Assembly (NCBI RefSeq): GCF_900110955.1
Contig: NZ_FOFR01000021.1
Coordinates: 1-64,000 of the forward strand
Direction: 5' to 3'
DNA: 64,000 bases
Source: Lentzea xinjiangensis
Lineage (GTDB): Bacteria > Actinomycetota > Actinomycetes > Mycobacteriales > Pseudonocardiaceae
Position numbers and translations under genes: made by a program. Of the stretch, positions 34,223 through 42,336 are shown in pieces (within the stretch, counting starts at the first letter, position 1; every line of letters begins with the position of its first letter). The notes beneath the pieces are model-generated. The model saw nothing but the letters and a program-made list of their open reading frames with translations. It was not told where the DNA came from and made no database searches.

Positions 34223-35458
34223 TCATCGGGTGGCGTGAGAGGACAGCCGCACCTCGGCGGCGGAGCCCGCGGACCCGGCGGCGGCGACCTCACCGAGCCG
34301 CGCGTCCAGCACCTCCGGCGACAGCACGTGCCGCACCACCATCGCCGCCGCGCCCAGCGCCCCCGCCGTCACGCCGGCGCTCGACGCGACGATCCGCAGG
34401 TTCTCCGTGGCCAGCGGCAGCGAGCGCCGGTAGATGGACTCGCGCACGCCCGCCAGCAGCATCTCGCCCGCCTCCGCCAGCAGCCCGCCGATGACCACGA
34501 GCGAGGGGTTGAACATGCTCACGCACCCGGCGAGCACCTCACCGATGTCCCTGCCGGCCTGCCGCACGACCCGACCGGCCTCCAGGTTGCCCGCGCGGAC
34601 CAGGTTCACCACGTCGGCCGTCGAGTGCGCGGGATGGCCGAGCTCACGCAGCTTCGCGGCCAGCGCGGGACCGGCGGCGACCGCTTCCAGGCACTCGGTG
34701 TTGCCGCACCGGCACAGCACCTCGGCGCCGTGCGGCACCCTGATGTGCCCGAGGTCGCCCGCCGCGCCCGCCGCGCCGCGGTGCAGCACGCCGTTGCTGA
34801 TCAGGCCGGCGCCGATGCCGGTCGCCGCCTTGACCACGATCATGTGCCGCACGTCCGGGTGCGAGGCGGTGTGCTCGCCCAGCGCCATCAGATTGACCTC
34901 GTTGTCGACGAGCACCGGCACGCCGAACTCCGCCGTGATCGCCGCGGGCACGTCGAACCCGTCCCAGCCCGGCATGATCGGCGGGTTGTTCGGCCGGCCG
35001 GTGGAGTGCTCGACCGGCCCCGGCAGCCCGATGCCCACGCCGGCGATCTCCGCCGCGTCCACCCGCGACAGCATCGAACGCCAGGTGGTGACCAGCAGCG
35101 GCAGGATCGCCCGCGGCCCGTCCGCGACGTCGAGGTCCACCTGGTCGACGGCGAGCAACCGGCACGCCAGGTCCGACACGGCGACCGTGGCGTGGGTGGC
35201 GCCGACCTCGGCGGCCAGCACGAGCTGGGCGGTGGGGTTGAACCCGAACCGGCCGGCGGGACGCCCGCCGGTCGACTCCCCCGTGCCGCTGTCGCTCACC
35301 AGCCCCGCGGCCACGAGCAGGTCCAGCCTGGCGCGCACCGTGGAGCGGGCGAGACCGGTCGCGGCCACGATCTCCGCTCGGGTGCGCGGGCTGCCGTCCA
35401 TCAGCATGCGCAGCACTGCGGCCGGCGATCCCGCCTCGACACCCAAGGTGCTCTCCAT
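34223..35458 (-). CDS. ROK-family transcriptional repressor
   Basis: A 411-residue protein: N-terminal winged HTH (TRAEIVAATGLARSTVRARLDLLVAAGLV), then a ROK sugar-kinase-like domain with GIGLPGPVEHSTG, DNEVNLMALGE, GIGAGLISNG and the zinc-binding CRCGNTECLEAVAAG motif. ROK repressors of this type release DNA when a sugar binds. It is the last gene of the six-gene sugar operon (44 bp after the isomerase gene), so it probably controls the operon. Confidence 0.92.
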   Translation of the reverse strand: MESTLGVEAGSPAAVLRMLMDGSPRTRAEIVAATGLARSTVRARLDLLVAAGLVSDSGTGESTGGRPAGRFGFNPTAQLVLAAEVGATHATVAVSDLACRLLAVDQVDLDVADGPRAILPLLVTTWRSMLSRVDAAEIAGVGIGLPGPVEHSTGRPNNPPIMPGWDGFDVPAAITAEFGVPVLVDNEVNLMALGEHTASHPDVRHMIVVKAATGIGAGLISNGVLHRGAAGAAGDLGHIRVPHGAEVLCRCGNTECLEAVAAGPALAAKLRELGHPAHSTADVVNLVRAGNLEAGRVVRQAGRDIGEVLAGCVSMFNPSLVVIGGLLAEAGEMLLAGVRESIYRRSLPLATENLRIVASSAGVTAGALGAAAMVVRHVLSPEVLDARLGEVAAAGSAGSAAEVRLSSHATR

Positions 35459-35502
35459 CGAACAATTGTCACATCGGAACCACGAGGCGGAGCGCGGCCG
35501 GG

Positions 35503-36510
35503 TCAGCCGCCCGAGCTGAAAGCGGCGTCGAACGAGGCCGATGGCGGGTCGAAGGCGTTGCGGCGGATGAACTCGAGCGCCTCGGGCGCGCCGACGAGCC
35601 GGTCCATCCCCGCGTCCTCCCACTCGACGCTGATCGGCCCGGTGTAGCCGATGGTGTTGAGCATCCGGAACGACTGCTCCCACGGCACGTCGCCGCGCCC
35701 GGTGGAGACGAAGTCCCAGCCGCGCCGCGGGTCCGCCCACGGCAGGTGCGAGCCCATCCGGCCGTTGCGCCCGTTGCCGACCTGACGGCGGGCGTCCTTG
35801 CAGTCGACGTGGTAGATCCGGTCGCGGAAGTCCCACAGGAACCCGACCGGGTCGAGGTCCTGCCAGACGAAGTGCGACGGGTCCCAGTTCAGGCCGAACG
35901 CCGGCCGGTGCCCGATGGCCTCCAGCGCGTGCACGGTGGTCCAGTAGTCGTAGGCGATCTCCGACGGGTGCACCTCGTGCGCGAACCGGACGCCGACCTC
36001 GTCGAACACGTCGAGGATCGGGTTCCAGCGGTCGGCGAAGTCCCGGTAGCCGGCGTCGATCATCGACTGGGGCGCCGGCGGGAACATCGCGACGGTCTTC
36101 CAGATCGACGAGCCGGTGAAGCCCACGACGGTGTCGACGCCGAGCTTCGCCGCGGCCCGCGCGGTCATCTTCATCTCCTCGGCGGCCCGCTGCCGCACGC
36201 CCTCGGGATCGCCGTCGCCCCAGTTGCGGGCGGACAGGATGCCCCGGTGGCGCTCGTCGATCGGGTCGTCGCAGACGGCCTGGCCGGTGAGGTGGTTGGA
36301 GATCGCCCACACCTCCAGGCCGTGCTCGGCGAGGACCGCGAGCCGGTCCGCGACGTAGTCGTCGTCCTCCGCGGCCCGCCACGGGTCGAGGTGGTCGCCC
36401 CAGCAGGCGATCTCCAGGCCGTCGTAGCCCCAGCCGGAGGCGAGCCGGCAGACCTCCTCGAACGGCAGGTCGGCCCACTGGCCGGTGAACAACGTGATCG
36501 GACGTGCCAT
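35503..36510 (-). CDS. Sugar phosphate isomerase/epimerase-like TIM barrel protein
   Basis: A 335-residue xylose-isomerase-like TIM barrel (AP endonuclease 2 fold): [44 protein letters not shown] (metal Glu and His), [12 protein letters not shown] (Asp, His), YHVDCKD and ISVEWEDAG (Glu). The divalent-metal site is complete. Such enzymes act with Gfo/Idh oxidoreductases in catabolism of inositols or oxidised sugars. Starts at ATG 36510, 14 bp after the oxidoreductase gene. The exact substrate cannot be read. Confidence 0.9.
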   Translation of the reverse strand: MARPITLFTGQWADLPFEEVCRLASGWGYDGLEIACWGDHLDPWRAAEDDDYVADRLAVLAEHGLEVWAISNHLTGQAVCDDPIDERHRGILSARNWGDGDPEGVRQRAAEEMKMTARAAAKLGVDTVVGFTGSSIWKTVAMFPPAPQSMIDAGYRDFADRWNPILDVFDEVGVRFAHEVHPSEIAYDYWTTVHALEAIGHRPAFGLNWDPSHFVWQDLDPVGFLWDFRDRIYHVDCKDARRQVGNGRNGRMGSHLPWADPRRGWDFVSTGRGDVPWEQSFRMLNTIGYTGPISVEWEDAGMDRLVGAPEALEFIRRNAFDPPSASFDAAFSSGG

Positions 36511-36524
36511 CTCCGATTCCCTCC

Positions 36525-37709
36525 TCAGACCTGGTGCCACGTGCCGGACTCCGCGCTCGCCTCGACGGCCGCGAGGACGCGCTGCACCCGCAGTCCCTCG
36601 GCGAACGTCGGCGCCGGGTCCGTGCCCTCGGCGATCGCCCGCACCAGGTCGACGACCTGGTGCGTGAACGCGTGCTCGTAGCCGAGCCCGTGCCCGGCCG
36701 GCCACCAGGCGGCCACGTACGGGTGCTCGGGTTCGGTGACCACGATCCGCCGGAACCCCGCGGTGGACGAGTCCTCGGTGCCGTCGAAGAACTGCAGCAC
36801 GTTCATGTCCTCGAAGTCGAACGCGAGGCTGCCCTTCGCGCCGTTGACCTCGATGCGCAGCGCGTTCTTGCGGCCGTTGGCGAAGCGCGTGGCCTCGAAC
36901 GAGCCGAGCGCGCCGCTCGCGAACCGCGCCAGGAACAGCGCGGCGTCGTCCACGGTGACCGGCCCGGTCTCGTCGGAGGCCGTGCCGGACAGCCCCGAGT
37001 GGCTCGTCGCCAGCGGACGCTCCGGCACGAACGTGACCAGTGTGCCCATCACCTCGGTGATCGTGTCGCCGAGGATGAACTGGGTGGCGTCGACGATGTG
37101 GGCGCCGATGTCGCCCAGCGCGCCCGAGCCCGCCTTGTCCTTGTCGAGCCGCCAGGACAGCGGCGCGGCGGGGTCCACGATCCAGTCCTGGAGGTACTGG
37201 GCGCGGACGTGGTGGATCCGCCCGAGCCTGCCCTGCGCGACCAGGTCGCGGGCCAGGCCCAGCGCGGGCACCCGCCGGTAGGTGAAGCCCACCATCGCGC
37301 GCACACCGCGCTGTGCGGCGCGTTCGGCGGCTTCGGCCATGGCGACCGCTTCGCCGACGGTGTTCGCCATCGGCTTCTCGCACAGCACGTGCTTGCCCGC
37401 GGCCAGGGCGGCGATCGCGATCTCGGCGTGCGTGTCACCCGGCGTGCAGATGTCCACCACGTGCACGTCGTCGCGGTCGAGCACGGACTTCCAGTCGGTC
37501 ACGGCCTCCGTCCAGCCGAGGCGGTCGGCGGCCGCCTGGGCCCGGTCGGAGTCGCGACCGGCCAGCACGGACATCACCGGCCGCAGCGGCAGGTCGAAGA
37601 AGTGCGGCGCGACCCGCCACGCCTGGGAGTGCGCGGCTCCCATGAAGGCGTGGCCGATCATGGCGATGCCGAGTGGCGGCGTCGCCCCGGAAGTCGGAGA
37701 TGTCGTCAC
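36525..37709 (-). CDS. Gfo/Idh/MocA-family oxidoreductase
   Basis: A 394-residue NAD(P)-dependent dehydrogenase: Rossmann start [17 protein letters not shown], active-site [12 protein letters not shown] motif (Lys), and [17 protein letters not shown] with the catalytic Asp/His. The long C-terminal beta domain is complete. GTG start at 37709. Within the operon it probably oxidises or epimerises the imported sugar or cyclitol together with the TIM-barrel isomerase. Confidence 0.92.
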   Translation of the reverse strand: MTTSPTSGATPPLGIAMIGHAFMGAAHSQAWRVAPHFFDLPLRPVMSVLAGRDSDRAQAAADRLGWTEAVTDWKSVLDRDDVHVVDICTPGDTHAEIAIAALAAGKHVLCEKPMANTVGEAVAMAEAAERAAQRGVRAMVGFTYRRVPALGLARDLVAQGRLGRIHHVRAQYLQDWIVDPAAPLSWRLDKDKAGSGALGDIGAHIVDATQFILGDTITEVMGTLVTFVPERPLATSHSGLSGTASDETGPVTVDDAALFLARFASGALGSFEATRFANGRKNALRIEVNGAKGSLAFDFEDMNVLQFFDGTEDSSTAGFRRIVVTEPEHPYVAAWWPAGHGLGYEHAFTHQVVDLVRAIAEGTDPAPTFAEGLRVQRVLAAVEASAESGTWHQV

Positions 37710-37731
37710 GGCGTGCGGTCCTCTCGGTTTC

Positions 37732-38766
37732 TCAGGACTCGAAGGCGGTCGGCAGGTAGCGGTCGACGTTGTCCTTCGTCACGACCGGGGCGTAGAGCTG
37801 CACCTGGCGGGGGACCTCCACCTCGACGAGGTCGCCGAGCGCCTTGCCCTGCACGGCGAGCCGCGCGAGCCGGACGCCGTCGGCGCCCTGCGTGGACGGG
37901 TAGATGACGGTCGCCTTGTGCGGACCGTTGTCCGCCTTGATCTCCCGCATCACGTTGGCCGATCCCGCGCCGCCGACCATGAAGAACTCGCTGCGGCCGG
38001 AGTTCTTGACGGCGGCGGCGACACCGACGCCCTGGTCGTCGTCGTGGTTCCAGACGGCGTCGATGCGGGGTGCTGCCTGGAGCAGGTTCGCGGCGGCCCG
38101 CTCGCCGCTCTCCACGGTGAACTCGGCCGCGACGCGGTTGTTCACCTTCAGCCCGCAGCCCGCGAGCGCCTGGGCGAAGCCCTTGCTGCGGTCCTGGGTC
38201 AGCGGCAGCGAGTCGATGCCGGCGATCTCCGCGACCACGGCGCCCGCCTTGCCCTTCAGCCGCTCGCAGACGTAGGTGCCCGCGGACACGCCCATGCCGT
38301 AGTTGTCGCCCAGCACCGTGGACCGCGCGGCGAACGGGCTGTCGAACTGGCGGTCGACGTTGATCACGGTGATGCCGGCCTTCATGGCCTTGAGCGCGAC
38401 CGGGGTGAGCGCCGCGCCGTCGAACGGCAGCAGCACGATCGCGTCCACCTTGTCGTTGATGAACGTCTCCACCTGGCTGATCTGGAGGTTGACGTCGTTG
38501 GTGCCCTCGACGACGCGCAGCTCCACATCGGAGTACTTGCCCGCCTCCGCCTTGGCGGCGTTGCTGATCGCCGCCATCCAGCCGTGGTCGGCGGCGGGTG
38601 CGGAGAAGCCGATGACGACCTTCTTGCCGGGCTCGTCGTTGGCGACCTTCACACCGTCCTGGGTGCCGCCGCCCTGGTTGTTCTCGGGGGTGTTGCCGGT
38701 GCACGCGGTGAGCGCGACACCGAGTGTCAGCGCGGTGACGAGCAGGGTGGTTCTCTTGTGTGGCAT
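37732..38766 (-). CDS. Sugar ABC transporter substrate-binding lipoprotein
   Basis: A 344-residue periplasmic-binding protein of the RbsB/type I family: lipobox LTAC (Cys22), FSAPAADHGWMAAISNAAKAEA, VDAIVLLPFDGAALTPV, VINVDRQFDSP, and WNHDDDQGVG near the hinge. It delivers a monosaccharide or cyclitol to the permease encoded 43 bp upstream. 22 bp before the oxidoreductase gene. Confidence 0.93.
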   Translation of the reverse strand: MPHKRTTLLVTALTLGVALTACTGNTPENNQGGGTQDGVKVANDEPGKKVVIGFSAPAADHGWMAAISNAAKAEAGKYSDVELRVVEGTNDVNLQISQVETFINDKVDAIVLLPFDGAALTPVALKAMKAGITVINVDRQFDSPFAARSTVLGDNYGMGVSAGTYVCERLKGKAGAVVAEIAGIDSLPLTQDRSKGFAQALAGCGLKVNNRVAAEFTVESGERAAANLLQAAPRIDAVWNHDDDQGVGVAAAVKNSGRSEFFMVGGAGSANVMREIKADNGPHKATVIYPSTQGADGVRLARLAVQGKALGDLVEVEVPRQVQLYAPVVTKDNVDRYLPTAFES

Positions 38767-38809
38767 GGCTTCTTGTCTCCTCGGGTGGCAGCGGTCGTGA
38801 GGTGCGGCG

Positions 38810-39844
38810 TCAAGCGCCGCTGCGTCGGGCCAGCCGCTGCTGGAGGAGGACCGCGACCACGATGATCGCGCCCTTCGCGACGGCCTGGGCGGAGATGGAG
38901 AGGTTGTTGAGGGTGAAGACGTTCGACAGCGTGGTGAAGATCAGGACGCCGAAGACGGTGCCCGCGATCGTGCCGCGGCCGCCGGTCAGCAGCGTTCCGC
39001 CGATCACGACCGCGGCGATGGCGTCGAGCTCGTACAGCCCGCCGTGGGTCGCGCTGCCGGTCGTGGTGCGGGCGATGAGCATGACGGCGGCCAGCCCGCA
39101 GCACAGGCCCAGCAGGGTGTAGAGCCAGACGGTGTGCCGCCGCACGTCGATGCCCGCCAGCCGGGCCGCCTCCGGGTTGCCGCCGACGGCGAACGTGCGC
39201 CGGCCGAAGGTCGTCCGGTTGAGCAGCACCCACCCGACGGCCGCGACCACCGCGAAGATCACCACGAGCACCGGTACCCCCAGCACCGATGCGTCGAAGA
39301 ACGCGGCGAAGCCCGGCACGTTCACGATCTGCGTCTTGCGGTTGGAGATGATCTCGGCGAGACCGCGGGCGGCGGCCAGGCTCGCCAGGGTCGCGATGAA
39401 CGCCACGACCCGGCCGTAGGCGATGAGCACGCCGTTGACCAGTCCGCACGCCCCGCCCACGAGCAGTGCGGTGAAGACGATGACGATCCAGTGCGTGTCG
39501 TTGGCGATCCCCTGCGTGGCGAGGGTCGTCGCCCACACCGAGGCCAGCGCGACGATCGCGCCCACCGACAGGTCGATGCCGCCGCCGGTGATCACGAACG
39601 TCATGCCGACGCTCACGACGCCGATCACCGCCGCGAGCCGCAGGATGGTGAGCAGGTTGTCGACGTCGGCGAACCGGTCGCCCGCGGTGACCACACCGCC
39701 CACGCACAACAGGACCAGTGCGACCACGAGACCGGTGTTGCGTCCCGCCGGGGAGCCGAGCAGACCCGAGAGGCCGCTCCCGGAGTCCTTCGCGACCGGA
39801 GCTCTCTGCTGCTGCGCGGCCACGGCGGCCGTGTCCTCGCTCAT
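38810..39844 (-). CDS. Sugar ABC transporter permease, RbsC-like
   Basis: A 344-residue BPD_transp_2-type permease with about nine spans; conserved blocks are GGGIDLSVGAIVALASVWA, NGVLIAYGRVVAFIATLAS and GGTLLTGGRGTIAGTVFG. Its ATG overlaps the ATPase stop by 4 bp. Forms the channel of the importer. Confidence 0.94.
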   Translation of the reverse strand: MSEDTAAVAAQQQRAPVAKDSGSGLSGLLGSPAGRNTGLVVALVLLCVGGVVTAGDRFADVDNLLTILRLAAVIGVVSVGMTFVITGGGIDLSVGAIVALASVWATTLATQGIANDTHWIVIVFTALLVGGACGLVNGVLIAYGRVVAFIATLASLAAARGLAEIISNRKTQIVNVPGFAAFFDASVLGVPVLVVIFAVVAAVGWVLLNRTTFGRRTFAVGGNPEAARLAGIDVRRHTVWLYTLLGLCCGLAAVMLIARTTTGSATHGGLYELDAIAAVVIGGTLLTGGRGTIAGTVFGVLIFTTLSNVFTLNNLSISAQAVAKGAIIVVAVLLQQRLARRSGA

Positions 39845-41355
39845 GCGGCGTGTCCTTCCATGACCAGGTCGAGGACCCGGGACTCGTCGATCTCGTCGGC
39901 CGGACCGTCGTGGACGACCCGGCCCTCGCGCACCACCAGGACCCGGTCGGCCAGGCCCAGGACCTCCTCGACGTCACTGGACACGACGACCACGGCCACG
40001 CCGGAGTCCGCCAGCGCGCGGACGAGCTCGTAGATCTCGCTGCGCGCGCCCACGTCCACGCCGCGGGTCGGTTCGTCGAGCAGCAGCACCCGGCACTCCC
40101 GCAGCAGCCACCGCGCGAGCACGACCTTCTGCTGGTTGCCGCCGGACAGCCCGCGCACCACGCGCTCGACACCGGCGGGCCGGACGTCCAGCGACTCGGT
40201 GAGCCGCGCCGAGCGGGCACGTTCGGCGCGGTCGTCCAGGAACCCGAACCGGGCGAACGACGACAGCGACGAGACGGTGATGTTGCGGTACACGGCCTGG
40301 TCCAGCAGCAGTCCCTGGCTCTTGCGCTCCTCCGGGCACAACCCCATACCCGCGCGCACGGCCGCGCCGACGCTCCCCCGCCGCAACGGCCTGCCATCGA
40401 CCGCGACGGTGCCCTCGGCCGCCTTCCGCGCGCCGTAGATGGTCTCCAGGATCTCCGAGCGGCCCGACCCGACCAGTCCCGCGAGCCCGACCACCTCGCC
40501 GGCGCGGACCGTGAGGTCCACCCCGCGGAAGCGGTCGCCGTCGGCCAGCCCGCGCACCACGAGCACCTCCGGCGCGGCCGGGTCGACCGGTTTGCGGTCG
40601 GGGAACACGTTGTCCAGCACGCGCCCGGTCATCAACGCGATCAGCTCCGAGGTCTTCACCTCGCGTGCGGGCAGTCCCGTCGCGACGGTGCGCCCGTCCT
40701 TGAGCACGGTCACCCGGTCACCGATCTCCCTGATCTCCGCCAGGCGGTGCGAGATGTAGACCACGGCGACACCCTGGGCGGTCAGCTCCCGGATGACACC
40801 GAACAGGACCCGCACCTCGTCCGGGTCGAGCACGGCCGACGGCTCGTCCATGATCAGCAGCTGCCCGTCCAGCGACAGCGCCCGCGCCATGCTGACGACC
40901 TGCTGGTGGGCCACGGACAACCGGCCGACGTCGCGATCGGGCGAGATGTCCGGGTGCCCGAGCCGGTCGAGCAGCGCACGCGTCCTGCGCCGCGCCTCCG
41001 CCCGCCGGCTGAAGCCCGCCGTGGACAGCTCGTGGCCGAGGAAGACGTTGTCGGCCACCGACAACCCCGCCACGAGGTCCAGCTCCTGGTAGATGGCGGC
41101 CACCCCGCTGCGCATCGCGGCGGTCGGGTTGCCGAACGACACGACCTCGCCCCGCCAGCGGATCTCGCCCTCGTCGGGCCGGTGCGCGCCGGACAGCACC
41201 TTGATCAGCGTCGACTTGCCGGCACCGTTCTGCCCCAGCAGGCAGTGCACCTCACCGGCGCGGACGTCGAAGTCCACGCCCTGCAGGGCCAGCACCCCGG
41301 GAAAGCGCTTCACCAGCCCGCTGACCGACAGCAGTGCCGCGGCCGGGGCCGTCAT
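39841..41355 (-). CDS. Sugar ABC transporter ATPase, RbsA-like
   Basis: A 504-residue tandem ATPase. First half: Walker A GQNGAGKST, signature LSVAHQQVVSMARALS, Walker B LLIMDEP. Second half: degenerate Walker A GLVGSGRSE, signature LSGGNQQKVVLARWLL, Walker B VLLLDEP. This is the ribose/xylose/inositol importer type. ATG 41355 is chosen for its GGGAG ribosome-binding site; GTG 41373 would add six residues. First gene of the operon, unlike the common order with the binding protein first. Confidence 0.94.
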   Translation of the reverse strand: MTAPAAALLSVSGLVKRFPGVLALQGVDFDVRAGEVHCLLGQNGAGKSTLIKVLSGAHRPDEGEIRWRGEVVSFGNPTAAMRSGVAAIYQELDLVAGLSVADNVFLGHELSTAGFSRRAEARRRTRALLDRLGHPDISPDRDVGRLSVAHQQVVSMARALSLDGQLLIMDEPSAVLDPDEVRVLFGVIRELTAQGVAVVYISHRLAEIREIGDRVTVLKDGRTVATGLPAREVKTSELIALMTGRVLDNVFPDRKPVDPAAPEVLVVRGLADGDRFRGVDLTVRAGEVVGLAGLVGSGRSEILETIYGARKAAEGTVAVDGRPLRRGSVGAAVRAGMGLCPEERKSQGLLLDQAVYRNITVSSLSSFARFGFLDDRAERARSARLTESLDVRPAGVERVVRGLSGGNQQKVVLARWLLRECRVLLLDEPTRGVDVGARSEIYELVRALADSGVAVVVVSSDVEEVLGLADRVLVVREGRVVHDGPADEIDESRVLDLVMEGHAA

Positions 41356-41429
41356 CGGGTCGCTCCCGTCCACGGCCGACCAAGCGCGCGAGAACGCGCA
41401 GAGCTCGTCATTGAGTCCTCCGGGCCTCC

Positions 41430-41444
41430 GGCAACCGTTGTGCC
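41430..41444. promoter_or_regulatory. Candidate operator upstream of sugar operon
   Basis: GGCAACCGTTGTGCC is a near-perfect inverted repeat 75 bases upstream of the first operon start codon. It is a possible site for the ROK repressor. ROK operators are usually longer and more AT-rich, so this is tentative. Confidence 0.3.
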
Positions 41445-41478
41445 AGAACGAAATTCGGCCTTACGGAGAGTGAAGCTA

Positions 41479-41541
41479 ATGAGCTGGTCGCGGGCGGGCA
41501 AGGTGGCCGGGGTGGCACATATCGGCCATCTTTTTCCTTGA
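41479..41541 (+). CDS. Possible 20-aa micro-ORF ending in a terminator
   Basis: GGAGAG precedes ATG 41479 at ribosome-binding distance, opening 20 codons to TGA 41539-41541. The last third overlaps a plus-strand terminator: GGTGGCCG at 41502-41509 pairs with CGGCCATC at 41523-41530 (one G-T pair), followed by TTTTT. The peptide is basic with alternating Ala, Val, Gly and His and has no known family. It could be a leader or attenuator peptide, a short RNA, or chance. Confidence 0.25.
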   Translation: MSWSRAGKVAGVAHIGHLFP

Positions 41542-41812
41542 CCGGCGGGGGTGTGGGCTTGCTCGCGACAGGCTGCTACTCGGTGGTGACGGGCCGACGT
41601 CTTGATCTTGCGGGGTCGTCTCGCGGTACTTTGGTGCGTCTACAGGCACTGCCTCGCCACATCTTGAGCATCCGGCGGAGGCTCGACCGGGAGAATGCGT
41701 TCGTGCAACGGCTCGCGGCCGGTGCCGGGAGGAACTCCACCGCGCACGCCTCACTCGCCGGCAAGCACGGGTCCAAGCAACACTCACCCGCATCATCAAC
41801 TTGTGCTGATGA

Positions 41813-41858
41813 CCGATGGGACAGCCATCCTCACTTTCGAGGATGGCTGTCCCATCGG
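41813..41858 (-). terminator. Perfect 20-bp stem-loop after immunity gene
   Basis: Arms 41813-41832 and 41839-41858 are perfectly complementary around a 6-base loop, 35 bases beyond the SUKH gene stop. It very likely ends the toxin-immunity transcript. Confidence 0.8.
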
Positions 41859-41892
41859 CGCTAGAGCATCTCGACGGCCGCCGATAACGCTG

Positions 41893-42336
41893 TCATTCGA
41901 ACGGCAGGCGCTCTGGGAGAACCCCTGACAGCAGTGCGTTCAGTCCTTCGACACCGGGCCCGTAGACCGCGATCCCGTCAATGAGGTCGTAGAGCATGCC
42001 GTCCTCATCGATCGCGAGCATATGCCTGCCACGGTCGATCTCCCCCAGCGGAAACATCGCCTTTCCGAGTTCCTGACTCCACTCTATGAACCCGTCTTCC
42101 TGGCCGACACACAACTCCGGATTCAGGTCGACGTCGACCCGATGGGTGTATACCCCGATCTCCCGCCACTCGAACGAGAGACCACCGAACCGGGACAAGA
42201 ACTCATCTGCCGCCGGGGGCATTGGCACCCCTCTCGATTCGAACTCGCGCCGCCATTTCGACGTGTCAACCCGGCGCTCCGGCGTCCAGCCTGCCCTCTC
42301 CAACTCGAGCAGAACATCCTTTGACCACTCACTCAC
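41893..42336 (-). CDS. SUKH-3-type immunity protein
   Basis: A 147-residue cytoplasmic protein. The start ELERAGWTPERRVDTSKWRREFE, then AADEFLSRFGGLSFEW and a C-terminal IDEDGMLYDLIDGIAVYG, match SUKH-3 (SMI1/KNR4 superfamily) immunity proteins that neutralise polymorphic toxins. GTG 42336 overlaps the RHS toxin stop by 4 bp (GTGA), so toxin and antidote are translationally coupled. Base composition is clearly lower in GC than the neighbouring sugar operon, as in the toxin tip. Confidence 0.85.
   Translation of the reverse strand: MSEWSKDVLLELERAGWTPERRVDTSKWRREFESRGVPMPPAADEFLSRFGGLSFEWREIGVYTHRVDVDLNPELCVGQEDGFIEWSQELGKAMFPLGEIDRGRHMLAIDEDGMLYDLIDGIAVYGPGVEGLNALLSGVLPERLPFE

Larger units (their letters stand above)
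41356..41892. other. Intergenic between sugar operon and toxin locus
   Basis: Holds the sugar operon promoter region, the micro-ORF with its T-tailed hairpin and the long hairpin at 41813-41858. The 41540-41800 part is less GC-rich than the flanks and has no recognisable gene; it may be scar DNA from insertion of the toxin module. Confidence 0.4.

Noticed and set aside
41576-41776. 66-codon minus-strand frame near the toxin locus
   Set aside because: No ribosome-binding site, no family features and poor codon bias.
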